Shown: positions 35,303 to 44,923 of the stretch, one piece after another
Layout of the letters: every line of letters begins with the position of its first letter
How positions within the stretch are numbered: position 1 is the first letter of the stretch
NCBI GenBank assembly: GCA_019359495.1
Contig: JAHHHF010000073.1
Span: 1-64,000 of the forward strand
Source: Goleter apudmare HA4340-LM2
Lineage (GTDB): Bacteria; Cyanobacteriota; Cyanobacteriia; Cyanobacteriales; Nostocaceae
Direction: 5' to 3'
DNA length: 64,000 bases
Position numbers and translations under genes: made by a program
The notes under the pieces: generated by a model
Seen by the model: the letters and a program-made list of their open reading frames with translations, nothing else
Told to the model about the DNA's origin: nothing
The model's database searches: none

Positions 35303-36148
35303 TTAATTTCTTTTGTTGAAGGCAAGCTGAAAAAACATTTGCAGAGAAGTAAAATGATGCATCAGTGAATAATCAAATCCAGAAAACTTAAATTTAATTG
35401 CCAAAGGTATAGTTTGTTTAACAAAACTGACCAAAGCATGTCTGAGATAAAAAACGGAGTTTATTCTATTTAATTCCTCCGGATGTATGGATAAATATAT
35501 AAAAGTTGATTCTTGGTGTTGTTTAAATTGTTTCCAGCCATTTTGCCGTCTCCAAGGATGACAAATAGCTGCATTCCTTACAAAATAAATTGGGTAATTT
35601 GCTTCATTGATTCTGAATTTGAAATCTACATCTTCCATTGCAGCATAAGGAAAGCGTTCATCAAAGCCTTGTAATGACTCGAATACCTGTCGTTCAATTG
35701 CAAAGTTACATGACCAGAGATAGCCACCAACTTCATTGATAGGAGACTGTTCGGCTAAAGACTTTTGCGGGCGGTCAACATATACTCTACCTTCTAAAAT
35801 AGAACAGGAAGCCTTGCTGATAATTAGTTCAGCATAAGCTGCTAACCACTGAGGATCAGGTAAACAATCATCATCCGTAAAAGCTAACCACTCACCTTCG
35901 GCGTACTTCGCCCCATGATTACGATTTGCAGCCGGGCCTTTACGTGGACCTGCAACCCACTTTACCCAAGGATAATGCTGCTGAACCATCTCCTCAGCCG
36001 TCGTCTTGAAACCATCGTCACTCACAATGACTTCATACTGATTTGCAGGTAATGTTTGCACACCAGGCGCAAGGCAATTTAGGCATTTTGCTAGTAAGTC
36101 ATTGCGATGATAAGTCGGGATAATAACGCTAAACTTAATCTGGCTCAT
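35303..36148 (-). CDS. family 2 glycosyltransferase
   Basis: 281 aa. FSVIIPTYHRNDLLAKCL, EVIVSDDGFKTTAEE, GPAANRNHGAKYAEGEWLAFTDDDCLPD (with the DXD) and the acidic FPYAAMEDVDFKFR. The GPAANRN block is common in GT2 enzymes that transfer a sugar to lipid-linked oligosaccharide. No membrane helix. Confidence 0.87.
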   Translation of the reverse strand: MSQIKFSVIIPTYHRNDLLAKCLNCLAPGVQTLPANQYEVIVSDDGFKTTAEEMVQQHYPWVKWVAGPRKGPAANRNHGAKYAEGEWLAFTDDDCLPDPQWLAAYAELIISKASCSILEGRVYVDRPQKSLAEQSPINEVGGYLWSCNFAIERQVFESLQGFDERFPYAAMEDVDFKFRINEANYPIYFVRNAAICHPWRRQNGWKQFKQHQESTFIYLSIHPEELNRINSVFYLRHALVSFVKQTIPLAIKFKFSGFDYSLMHHFTSLQMFFQLAFNKRN

Positions 36149-36283
36149 ATTCTTTAATAATTTTGATGAATAAAATCTTAATTTCCAAACATAATCAATC
36201 TTAAGTGGTCTAATTTATTTATCTCTTAGCCACACATTAAGAGTTAAAATCATGAAAGTAGTTAATTTATTAATTTGCCAGAT

Positions 36284-37396
36284 TTAATTAACTACACAAC
36301 GATGAATCATGTCTACATAAGTAGAAAGTAGTTGGCTCCAGCTAAAATTTTTATACACTAATTGATGTCGTCGATACTTGGAACTATTATCAGTTTGTTT
36401 TAAACAAAGCTGTATTAAATTTGCCAAATTACCCGGAATTTGGAAGTTTGCTAAATATCCTTCATCCTTAAGAACAAAGCGTGTTACTTCATAATCATGA
36501 GCCAGACACGGTAAACCATAAGACATAGCCTCCAACAATACTCTTGGTAATCCTTCTGATAAAGAAGGAAGTACAAAAACATCTGCCACTCGATAGTAAT
36601 CGGCAACTTGATGAGCGGTAACAGTTTTAATTTGAATTTGATTTGGCTCTAATAATTGATTGCCTAACTCTATAATTTCTGATGACTCTGCATCCATTTG
36701 TCCTAACATTAATAAATAAGGACGTCGTTTTGGTAACTGAGCTATTTCACGAATTAAATAATCCATGCGTTTGTGCGACTTATTAATTGCTGCTACCGAT
36801 AAGACAATTGCCAGATTTTCTGGTAGTCCTAATTTACGCCGCAGACTAGCTTTTTCAGCAGCAGATAAAATCTCCAATTGAGCATCTAATTTAATACCGT
36901 AAGGTACTAAGCTTTGTTTTTCCAATGCTTCTCCTGCGTTGACAGCAGTCTGGAGATGCACGGGTGCAACCTGTTGCACATGATCCCAACGATGAAATGG
37001 AGGTGCCAGAGGCCCGCCATTAGAAAACAAAAGTTTATAACCTAGCCCTGTTCTTTTTCGCCAGTGCCAGAGAATATTTCCTACTATACCGTCACTAAAA
37101 TAAATGACATCGGGTTGCTGTTGATAAATATGTGGCAACAGACTCAGCGTAAATGTTAATTGCTCGACATAATAAGCATCTTTACCTATTAATTGACCTA
37201 AATAAATTGCTGCCCAACTGTCTCGTTTTAGGTTCCACAAAGCAATCTGCTTTTGAGCAGCTTTTCCTGCTCCTTTAAATAAGGTAATATCCAATTTAGA
37301 ATCTTGAGATAAGGTATCAAAACATTCTTGAGTAAATGATTCATAACCTCGATTTGTATTGCCTAAACCTGAGCAGACAAGAAATACTTTAACCAC
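36284..37396 (-). CDS. family 4 glycosyltransferase (GT-B)
   Basis: 370 aa. Opens VKVFLVCSGLGNTNRGYESFTQECF, VLSVAAINKSHKRMDYLIREI marks the second lobe, and EX7E is in SEGLPRVLLEAMSYGLP. The NRGYESF opening differs from the other GT4 proteins here and suggests a different acceptor. Confidence 0.86.
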   Translation of the reverse strand: MVKVFLVCSGLGNTNRGYESFTQECFDTLSQDSKLDITLFKGAGKAAQKQIALWNLKRDSWAAIYLGQLIGKDAYYVEQLTFTLSLLPHIYQQQPDVIYFSDGIVGNILWHWRKRTGLGYKLLFSNGGPLAPPFHRWDHVQQVAPVHLQTAVNAGEALEKQSLVPYGIKLDAQLEILSAAEKASLRRKLGLPENLAIVLSVAAINKSHKRMDYLIREIAQLPKRRPYLLMLGQMDAESSEIIELGNQLLEPNQIQIKTVTAHQVADYYRVADVFVLPSLSEGLPRVLLEAMSYGLPCLAHDYEVTRFVLKDEGYLANFQIPGNLANLIQLCLKQTDNSSKYRRHQLVYKNFSWSQLLSTYVDMIHRCVVN

Positions 37397-37460
37397 TTTT
37401 TAAATACCAGTGATGACAATATTATTGTGAGGATAAGTTTGTCTTGAATACGATATGCTA

Positions 37461-38549
37461 TTACCCTAACGAAGATACCAGCTTTGAACGACTATGTTTG
37501 ATTTTTCGCCAAAGTTCCCGGACTTGAATTGGAATTGTAGCTACAATTAAAGTAGGCCAGATCGAGGAAACTAGCAAAATTCCAGGTCTTTGTAAGATAA
37601 TCTGCAAAAAGGCACGACGAGCTGTATGAATGTTCTGGCTGGACTCTAGATGAACAAACAATAAACAAGATGCTTTTGCTAAACCTCGATAAATTCCTTT
37701 TCTGTACAGGGGCTTCAGTTCTTTATTAGATAAGTATGACTGATAAATATTGACAAAATCCCGATCAAATTTTCCTAGGCTATAAGCAGTTGTAGTTTTG
37801 TTGGTAGTATGTAGCCTATATTTAGAAATTACTTGGCGACTCGCTTCAAAATTTAGTCCTGCAATAAAAGCTCTGAGCCAAAATTCATAGTCAAAACAAT
37901 AAATAAAGTTTTCATTAAAATATCCTATTTTTTCAAAAGTATTCGCTCGAAAAAAAGTAGATTGTTGAGCGATGTGACATTCTTCAGTCATGGTTATATG
38001 GTTAATTTCAACCATAAAAAGTTCTTCAAAGCCCTTAATAGGTTTTGATTCACCATCTATAAAAGTAGTTTGAGCACAGATAAAGTCATGATGAGGATGT
38101 TGAACGAAATGTTCTGCGACAAACTTTAATGTCCCAGGAAGATATAAATCATCAGTGTTGAGATAACCACAAATTTCACCTGTAGATTTTTTGAACCCTT
38201 GATTTACTTTATGAACAGCTTCATTTTCTGTCGTAGGTTTATGATTAACCCAATAGGTGATATATTTTTGATATTTTTGAATAACTTCAGATGTCTGATC
38301 AGTACTACCACCGTCAACAATAATATACTCAAGATTGGGATAGCCTTGAAGCAAGATTGAACGGATAGTCTCTTCGATTAGATGTCCTTGGTTGTAGCTA
38401 GGAGAAACAATAGTAATGCGCGGCCAGGCTGAACCATCTGGCATTTTTTCTGCTAAAGGTAGAAATTCTTCTGTCCACGGCCAGCCTGTTTTCCCTTCTG
38501 GAGGCAAGGGTAAGTCTTTTAATGTAATAGGAAAGTTAATCATTACCAT
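37461..38549 (-). CDS. family 2 glycosyltransferase
   Basis: 362 aa; MINFPIT (ATG 38543) is an alternative start. TIVSPSYNQGHLIEETIRS, IIVDGGSTDQT and DXD-like LNTDDLYLPGT. The WPWTEE opening and the NQG motif are typical of the WcaA/PssE-type GT2 group. C-terminal hydrophobic helix (about 330-352). Its 5' end overlaps the 3' end of the next upstream gene by 7 bp. Confidence 0.87.
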   Translation of the reverse strand: MVMINFPITLKDLPLPPEGKTGWPWTEEFLPLAEKMPDGSAWPRITIVSPSYNQGHLIEETIRSILLQGYPNLEYIIVDGGSTDQTSEVIQKYQKYITYWVNHKPTTENEAVHKVNQGFKKSTGEICGYLNTDDLYLPGTLKFVAEHFVQHPHHDFICAQTTFIDGESKPIKGFEELFMVEINHITMTEECHIAQQSTFFRANTFEKIGYFNENFIYCFDYEFWLRAFIAGLNFEASRQVISKYRLHTTNKTTTAYSLGKFDRDFVNIYQSYLSNKELKPLYRKGIYRGLAKASCLLFVHLESSQNIHTARRAFLQIILQRPGILLVSSIWPTLIVATIPIQVRELWRKIKHSRSKLVSSLG

Positions 38550-39817
38550 CTCTTGTTTGAAAATCCTAATATTGTGTTCACGTTTGCAACACGAGTGTTT
38601 GCAATAAATTGATAAAGCTTGCTGTTAACTTTAGACTTATCAAAATGATTTTTGAGGACATCAAAAGCTATTTTAGCTACAGTTTCACCTAAGCTTTTCC
38701 TTATCATTTGCGTTAGTAATATTTGTTTGACTTCAGGAATTGTATTGGTTTCACAAACAAATCCACAGTTCCATTGTTTGATAAAAATATTATTGGCTGC
38801 ATAACTTGGCCCACAGCTAATTATAGGTCTACCAGCAGCCATGTAATCTGTTATTTTAGTTTGCACTGATGAACGAGTTACATGAGCATATTCTGGTAAA
38901 AAAGAGGAGGCTACCAATAACAAATTAGCCCGTTGTAAATACTGATTAAGTTCTTGATAAGGAATTAGAGAACCATAGTTAACTTCCCACGCTTCCCAGT
39001 TTTCTTTGTAGGCTTGCCAATAATTTAGCCCTGTATGGAGTACTAATTCAATGTCTATGCCATCATGTCTCAGTTCGTAAATGGCTTGTGCTATTACTGC
39101 TATGGCGTCATGGTGCATAGGCCAGATTGAACCTGCATAAACCACCTTAAAGGTTTTTCCTGTTTCAGATGGAAAGTTAGGAAATGTCTTGTTAGATAAA
39201 TCTACTGGATTGTGAACAATTAGCGATCGCTTAGGTGATACATTATATCTCTGTGCTAAATCTTTCTCTAATTGTTGGCTAATCATCAACCAACCTGCCG
39301 CTTTCTTTAATATAGAACTACAAGCTAACTGCACATTGCCAGTCACCCAGGAAGTATTATCCTGGGCTACCCAATCATCCATAAAATAGATGAGGAAGGG
39401 AACATCAAAATCCTGAGTTACTTTATATCCCATCAGTAATCCTAAAGGAGTGTTAGGGCAAATTAAAATAACTTCTGGGGAAAAATCAGCAATTTGTTGG
39501 GAGTTAGCTAAAGATAGCCAGTCCAGTAATTGATAGTTACACTTTTCTAAAATGGGATTTAACCAAGCACCTAAGCGATTTTGTAAATAGGGAAAAAATC
39601 TAGCTGGAAAATTAGTAACATTTTTCTGGAACCGAGGCGCAGTCTGTTGTTCTTGCAAACTTTGATCTGATGTGTAAAGCATAAAGTGATCAATAGGATA
39701 GTCCTCTAAAAGGTTAACAAGAGTACGATTAATTCCCGTACCTTCTTGACTTAGAGAAACTTCACTAACTAACAACAGTCTAGGCAGATAATTGTCCAGT
39801 TTACTCAGTGTTATCAT
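38543..39817 (-). CDS. GT-B glycosyltransferase, divergent
   Basis: 424 aa. Opens YLPRLLLVSEVSLSQEGTGINRTL; DVPFLIYFMDDWVAQDNTSW and FKVVYAGSIWPMHHDAIAVI match GT-B glycosyltransferases of exopolysaccharide clusters. The C-terminal block TKITDYMAAGRPIISCGP stands where EX7E would be and keeps only the Gly-Arg-Pro part. Donor unknown. Confidence 0.75.
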   Translation of the reverse strand: MITLSKLDNYLPRLLLVSEVSLSQEGTGINRTLVNLLEDYPIDHFMLYTSDQSLQEQQTAPRFQKNVTNFPARFFPYLQNRLGAWLNPILEKCNYQLLDWLSLANSQQIADFSPEVILICPNTPLGLLMGYKVTQDFDVPFLIYFMDDWVAQDNTSWVTGNVQLACSSILKKAAGWLMISQQLEKDLAQRYNVSPKRSLIVHNPVDLSNKTFPNFPSETGKTFKVVYAGSIWPMHHDAIAVIAQAIYELRHDGIDIELVLHTGLNYWQAYKENWEAWEVNYGSLIPYQELNQYLQRANLLLVASSFLPEYAHVTRSSVQTKITDYMAAGRPIISCGPSYAANNIFIKQWNCGFVCETNTIPEVKQILLTQMIRKSLGETVAKIAFDVLKNHFDKSKVNSKLYQFIANTRVANVNTILGFSNKRW

Positions 39818-39851
39818 TATTATTTGTCAATAGCAAGAAAGTATTTTGTAT

Positions 39852-40832
39852 TTACCAATAGCATCCATTTTCCACACTAGTGAAATTCTGGGGAGTTTCT
39901 GATGGTAGAGGGCGTACCCAATGTTCATTAAACAAATTCTGAAAGAAAGGACGCTCATCCCATCTAGCACCTCGAATACCAAACAGGATTTGAGTTGCAC
40001 CACCTAAATGAATAGCTTTTTTACCCAGCTTTTTCACAAAAGCTGCTAGAGGTAAGCCATAAGCACCTGCACCAATAATTGCAACATCAAATTGGGTATT
40101 CGCTATTTGTTCACACATGTAGTTAAGTGCATCAAACCAGTTATTGAAATTGGCATGAGTGCCAGCAATTGATTGGACTGCTTTGATAGTTTTCAACTCA
40201 AAATCAGGCAAAATTTCTGCTTTTTTAAATAAGAGTTTTCTCTTTTTGTATTGACTTTGAATACTGTGTTCAAAAGGATGTATTACTAATACAGTTTTAC
40301 CCTGCAAAACCTCAGACCAAGGGTGTAGATGGTAGTAAGGTTCTAAATCTACTAGAGGTACTCGAATAGCCTTCTTCATAAAGTGGCTGATTAGGTTTTC
40401 ACCATCGAGCCATGAACCAAGAACATCAACGCTTTGAATATCTTGGATCATTTGTTCACCAAATTTATACAAAAACTTCCTATCTGCCGGGAAAAAACCT
40501 GAAGCATTACACATAGCATGAATCACAGACTCATCCCACCAAAAAAAACCAATCTTTCCTTGTATATATAGAAGAGAGCTACTTAAAATATTCTTAGAAT
40601 TAAGGATATTTACGTATGTAATAATAGCAGACAATTCAGTAGAACCCAGGCGGGAAATCATGCATGGTTGATTGCGAATTAACAGTTCCTTGATGTAGTT
40701 ACCAGCTTGTTGACCTTGATAGTGATAATGAAAAAAATCGCTATCAGCAATATTGATAGACATCGGGCTAGGATACTTGTTTGAATAGATATATCTGAGC
40801 TTATTCAAACAGCGAATAGCAATTCGATTCAT
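39852..40832 (-). CDS. putative GT-D-fold glycosyltransferase
   Basis: 326 aa from ATG 40832 (MNRIAIRC). A conserved N-terminal block SRLGSTELSAI (about 63-73), CNASGFFPAD, SVDVLGSWLDGE, a TVLVIHPFEHSI strand, and near the C-terminus DVAIIGAGAYGLPLAAFVKKLGKKAIHLGGATQ-like sequence with GARWDERPF. This SRxGxxE plus GAGAxGxPLA pattern is that of the GT-D/DUF1792-type glycosyltransferases. Activity is inferred from motifs and neighbours. Confidence 0.6.
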   Translation of the reverse strand: MNRIAIRCLNKLRYIYSNKYPSPMSINIADSDFFHYHYQGQQAGNYIKELLIRNQPCMISRLGSTELSAIITYVNILNSKNILSSSLLYIQGKIGFFWWDESVIHAMCNASGFFPADRKFLYKFGEQMIQDIQSVDVLGSWLDGENLISHFMKKAIRVPLVDLEPYYHLHPWSEVLQGKTVLVIHPFEHSIQSQYKKRKLLFKKAEILPDFELKTIKAVQSIAGTHANFNNWFDALNYMCEQIANTQFDVAIIGAGAYGLPLAAFVKKLGKKAIHLGGATQILFGIRGARWDERPFFQNLFNEHWVRPLPSETPQNFTSVENGCYW

Positions 40833-40869
40833 AATCTGATTTTCGCCTTTCAAGGTTTAAATTGATGAA

Positions 40870-41925
40870 TTATTGCAATCGTAATTGCCATGATGCAGTA
40901 ATTTCTGCAAATATTTCTGTCAATGATTTAGTAATTGACCATTGGGGATAATGCTGTTGCATCTTGCGTAAATCGCTGTAATAACAGATGTGATCGCCCT
41001 CGCGGTTTTTGTCTATATATTCATATAGCATTTGCTTACCGGAAAGAGAAGCAACTATTTCAAAAGCTTGTAAAATTGAGCAAGTATTGTTTTTACCGCC
41101 TCCTAGGTTATAAACTTCTCCAGAACGAGGATTAGCGATAAACTCTTCTATGAAACGAGCTACATCATAGGAGTGAATATTGTCTCGAACTTGCTTACCT
41201 TTATAACCAAAAATTTTATAAGTGCGTCCTTCTAAGTTGGACTTAACTAAATAGCTCAGAAACCCGTGTAGTTCCACTCCAGAATGGTTTGGGCCTGTTA
41301 AACAACCTCCACGCAAACAACAAGTTTTCAGCCCAAAATAGCGCCCATATTCCTGTACCATGACATCAGCTGCAACTTTAGAAGCACCAAAAATTGAATG
41401 TTTAGATTGGTCAATGCGGAAGGTTTCTGGAATGCCATGTTCATAATTGGGGTCAGCATAATCCCAACGGGTATCTAACTCCAACATAGGGATTTCATTA
41501 GGAGCATCACCATAGACTTTATTTGTGGAGAGATGAACAAAAGGGGCTTCAGGTACAGATTGGCGAGTTGCTTCTAAAAGGTTTAAAGTCCCCACAGCAT
41601 TGGTGTCAAAGTCATCAAAGGGGATTTTTGCTGCGAGGTCATGGCTAGGTTGGGCGGCGGTATGGACGATCGCATCTGGGCGTAAACTATCAATCAGGTC
41701 TAATATACCTTGGCGATTCCGAATATCTATTTCATGATGCACAAAGCCTTTGATTAAAGACTGCAACCTGCATTGGTTCCAGCGAGTATCTCCTTGTGTT
41801 CCAAAGAAAACTGCTCTTTGATTATTGTCAACACCGTGAATTTGCCAACCCAAAGCAGCAAAATGCAAGCATACTTCTGAACCAATTAACCCCGAAGAGC
41901 CAGTAATTAACAGTTTTTTCATCAT
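40870..41925 (-). CDS. NAD-dependent epimerase, CDP-paratose/tyvelose 2-epimerase-like
   Basis: 351 aa extended SDR. NAD-binding GSSGLIGSE (8-16), [12 protein letters not shown] and LSTNKVYGD with the catalytic Thr, then [11 protein letters not shown]. The catalytic YXXXK Tyr is Phe, as I recall is usual in this subgroup. [12 protein letters not shown] is typical of CDP-paratose 2-epimerases. It probably inverts C2 of a nucleotide sugar. Substrate not proven. It is followed in the same direction by the GT-D-like gene. Confidence 0.78.
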   Translation of the reverse strand: MMKKLLITGSSGLIGSEVCLHFAALGWQIHGVDNNQRAVFFGTQGDTRWNQCRLQSLIKGFVHHEIDIRNRQGILDLIDSLRPDAIVHTAAQPSHDLAAKIPFDDFDTNAVGTLNLLEATRQSVPEAPFVHLSTNKVYGDAPNEIPMLELDTRWDYADPNYEHGIPETFRIDQSKHSIFGASKVAADVMVQEYGRYFGLKTCCLRGGCLTGPNHSGVELHGFLSYLVKSNLEGRTYKIFGYKGKQVRDNIHSYDVARFIEEFIANPRSGEVYNLGGGKNNTCSILQAFEIVASLSGKQMLYEYIDKNREGDHICYYSDLRKMQQHYPQWSITKSLTEIFAEITASWQLRLQ

Positions 41926-42069
41926 GATTATTTGCGAACAATTAGATTTTTGTTAACAGCAAAAATTGTGGAGTTACCATTACTTCATTACTGTTTAGCT
42001 GATGCTTTTAAATACTATTTTGTAAGAGCGATCGCTAATTTAATTATTAGCTAATAACTCTTAAACCCA

Positions 42070-42636
42070 TCAAAAATAATTAATAAAACCAAAACTATGA
42101 ACACAATTAGGCAAATCAACGATTGAATCAATAATTGCGTTTGCTTTCGTAGAACCTTCATTAACTTTGTGACCAGAACGCACCAAGATATTCAGCTTGA
42201 CACCAGCATTCAAACCAGCTTCAATATCACTTTCCTTGTCACCCACTAATATAGACTCACAGAAATTAATATTAAACTCATCCCTAGCTTGAATTAACAT
42301 TCCAGGATTTGGTTTCCGACACCAAGAATCTTGTTGATATTTACCAATGCCATACTTGGGATGAAATGGTGAATAATATACTTTACTAATTTTAACTGCT
42401 TGTTTCTCGAACTCATGAAGCATCCAATCATTCAGAATTATGAAGTCCTCTTCAGAATAAAAATTGCGCGCAATGCCTGATTGGTTAGTAACTACAATCA
42501 ACAAATAATTTCTCTGTTGAAAAAACTTACAAGTTTCAAAAATGCCTGCTATAAATTCAAAATTTTGAATTTTATACAGATAATTTACTTCTTTGTTGAT
42601 CACACCGTCTCGATCAAGAAACAAAGCTTTTCTCAT
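42070..42636 (-). CDS. gmhB: D-glycero-D-manno-heptose 1,7-bisphosphate 7-phosphatase (HAD)
   Basis: 188 aa. HAD motif [10 protein letters not shown] with nucleophile D8 and acid/base D10, motif [20 protein letters not shown] and [10 protein letters not shown]. The zinc loop of E. coli GmhB (C-x-H ... C-x-C) is mostly lost: position 89 is Ser, H92 and C106 remain. Removes the 7-phosphate of heptose bisphosphate. It follows hldE by 18 bp, so this is one operon. Confidence 0.88.
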   Translation of the reverse strand: MRKALFLDRDGVINKEVNYLYKIQNFEFIAGIFETCKFFQQRNYLLIVVTNQSGIARNFYSEEDFIILNDWMLHEFEKQAVKISKVYYSPFHPKYGIGKYQQDSWCRKPNPGMLIQARDEFNINFCESILVGDKESDIEAGLNAGVKLNILVRSGHKVNEGSTKANAIIDSIVDLPNCVHSFGFINYF

Positions 42637-42654
42637 ATAAACAAGTAATGCAGT

Positions 42655-44145
42655 TTAAATTGCATAGGATGAAGTTCTACGTAGTTTTTTCACAATATTT
42701 GTAGTAGATCTATCCTCAACAAGCGGAATTAATTCTACCCGTCCTTGATAAGAACGTACAAATTCTGCCCCTATAACTTCTTTCCCTTGATAATCAGCCC
42801 CTTTAATCAAAAGATCCGGTTTGATAGACTGAATCAATTCAATTGGTGTATCTTCATCAAATAGAACCACAGCACTCACAGAACTGAGCGCAGCTAAAAC
42901 TCTGGCACGATCAAATTCTGGAATAATTGGACGCTCTGCACCTTTCAAGCGTTTCACAGATGAATCTGTATTCAAACCAACTATCAAAACATCTGCCATG
43001 GCTTTAGCCTGATCAAGATAGCTCACATGTCCTACATGTAGCAAATCAAAGCAACCATTGGTAAATGCAATAATCTTTCCTTCAGCACGCCAAATAGCTA
43101 CACGTCTCATCAGCTCAGACACTTCCAATACTTTACTATTAGCAGAAGCAATTCCCTCCTGTTCTAAGACTTGCAGCAATTCTTCTACTCTCACAGGTGC
43201 AGTTCCAACTTTTTGGATAGTTATACCAGCACTCAAATTTGCTAATTCAGCAGCTTCAGCCCAAGATAAACCAGCAGATAATGCAGCTGCTAATGTTGCA
43301 ATCACACAGTCACCGGCTCCAGAGACATCAAACACCTCCCTAGATGAAGCGGGTAAGTGAGATAAATTTGTATCATGCAGCAATGTCATTCCCTGTTCAC
43401 TACGAGTAATTAAAACTGCTTCAAGAGCATATTTCCTTTGTAATTCTAAAGCAGCAATTTCAAAATCTTGATCGCTTACTAAGGAGCGATTAAGAGCTAG
43501 TTCAGATTCAGAACGATTGGGAGTAATGGCTGTTGCGCCAGTGTAAACAGTATAGTCTTGACGCTTAGGATCAACTAAAACAGGAACCTGCATGAGATTG
43601 GCTTTGTGCAAAAATGTCATTAAAAAATTATCAGTTAACACTCCTTTTTTATAGTCAGATAAAATCACAATATTTACATGTTCTAAAAGGGACAAACTAT
43701 AATCTAAAAGACGTTTTTCAATATCTTCATTAATAAATGCAGTTGATTCCTCATCTAATCGCACAACTTGTTGTGATTTACCAATTACCCTAGTTTTTAC
43801 AGTAGTTGGTCGAGTTGAATCAACAACTAGCCCATCTGTAATTAGATTTAAGCGTTGCATTTCCTGAATCAGAAGATTGGCTTCTAAATCTGCACCAATT
43901 ACGCCAGCTAAAAACACTTGACAACCCAAAGCAGCCAAATTGCAGGCGACATTACCCGCTCCACCTAAACAGACTGTTTTTTGTTCAATTTGTACTACTG
44001 GGACAGGAGCTTCCGGTGAAATTCGAGATACCTTACCCCAAAGGTAGCGATCAAGCATTAAATCGCCGATTACAGCAACTTCCATCTCTGGGAACTTCTC
44101 TTGAATTAAAAATTGCGTTGAGGTTTTATTTAAAAATTTCAGCAC
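42655..44145 (-). CDS. hldE: bifunctional heptose-7-phosphate kinase / heptose-1-phosphate adenylyltransferase
   Basis: 496 aa. Ribokinase-type domain (about 20-330) with GDLMLDRYLWG, GGAGNVACNLAALG and the anion-hole motif VSGAGDCVIATLA. The C-terminal nucleotidylyltransferase domain (about 345-496) has FTNGCFDLLHVGHVSYLDQA with the HXGH signature and IKGADYQGKEV. It makes the nucleotide-activated D-glycero-D-manno-heptose donor. It stands between gmhA and gmhB, the other steps of the same path. The E. coli-like fused architecture points to ADP-heptose. Confidence 0.93.
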   Translation of the reverse strand: MLKFLNKTSTQFLIQEKFPEMEVAVIGDLMLDRYLWGKVSRISPEAPVPVVQIEQKTVCLGGAGNVACNLAALGCQVFLAGVIGADLEANLLIQEMQRLNLITDGLVVDSTRPTTVKTRVIGKSQQVVRLDEESTAFINEDIEKRLLDYSLSLLEHVNIVILSDYKKGVLTDNFLMTFLHKANLMQVPVLVDPKRQDYTVYTGATAITPNRSESELALNRSLVSDQDFEIAALELQRKYALEAVLITRSEQGMTLLHDTNLSHLPASSREVFDVSGAGDCVIATLAAALSAGLSWAEAAELANLSAGITIQKVGTAPVRVEELLQVLEQEGIASANSKVLEVSELMRRVAIWRAEGKIIAFTNGCFDLLHVGHVSYLDQAKAMADVLIVGLNTDSSVKRLKGAERPIIPEFDRARVLAALSSVSAVVLFDEDTPIELIQSIKPDLLIKGADYQGKEVIGAEFVRSYQGRVELIPLVEDRSTTNIVKKLRRTSSYAI

Positions 44146-44217
44146 TTTTTTAGCGTTATTAGTTTTGAGGATAGCACTAATGAAAGGTCGAATATGACAA
44201 TATTGTCAAGCGGAAAA

Positions 44218-44844
44218 TTAAATAGAAAATACAGAATCTACAATTTCACAAAGTAAATGACCAATTAAAATATGTACTTCCTGTATTCGAGCCGTGTTAT
44301 TTGAAGGAACAATTAAAGCAATATCCACATTATCTTTGATCGAGCCACCATCTTTCCCCAATAATGCTGCTGTCACACAACCATGTTGAGAAGCAACTTC
44401 TAAAGCCAATAGGACATTTTGACTTTTTCCAGAGGTAGATATACCAATGACTAAATCCCCAGGTTGAGCCAAAGCTTCAACCTGACGACTAAAAACAGCA
44501 TCATAACCATAGTCATTGCTAACAGAGGTCAAAATAGAAGTATCAGTGGTTAAAGCAATTGCTGCTAATCCAGACCTTTCCCGATAAAATCTCCCCACCA
44601 ATTCAGCCGCTATATGTTGAGCATCAGCAGCACTACCACCATTACCCATTAAAATCACCTTCTTGCCTTGCTTGAAGGTGGAAATCATGAGATTACCTAA
44701 CTCTAATATGAGGGAGGAAAAATTAGTTAATAATTCAACTGTGGACTGGTGTTCCTGAATACCCTTTTGCACCAAATAACTGAGATGCTCATGTGTAATT
44801 AAATCTTCTTCTAAAGGTTTTTCTAATTTTAATTTAGATTGCAT
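44218..44844 (-). CDS. gmhA: sedoheptulose-7-phosphate isomerase (SIS domain)
   Basis: 208 aa. SIS fold with MGNGGSAADAQHIAAELVGRF, ALTTDTSILTSVSNDYGYD and GISTSGKSQNVL, the GmhA pattern, and the C-terminal EVHILIGHLLCE helix. Converts sedoheptulose 7-phosphate to D-glycero-D-manno-heptose 7-phosphate, the first step of heptose synthesis. It is followed by hldE and gmhB. hldD, the 6-epimerase, is not in the window. Confidence 0.92.
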   Translation of the reverse strand: MQSKLKLEKPLEEDLITHEHLSYLVQKGIQEHQSTVELLTNFSSLILELGNLMISTFKQGKKVILMGNGGSAADAQHIAAELVGRFYRERSGLAAIALTTDTSILTSVSNDYGYDAVFSRQVEALAQPGDLVIGISTSGKSQNVLLALEVASQHGCVTAALLGKDGGSIKDNVDIALIVPSNNTARIQEVHILIGHLLCEIVDSVFSI

Positions 44845-44923
44845 ATTGATTTCCTATAATAATCAACATCATTTGTATTTAATAATTGTCTATGAGTACA
44901 GCTAACACATCAAATCAGATGAC

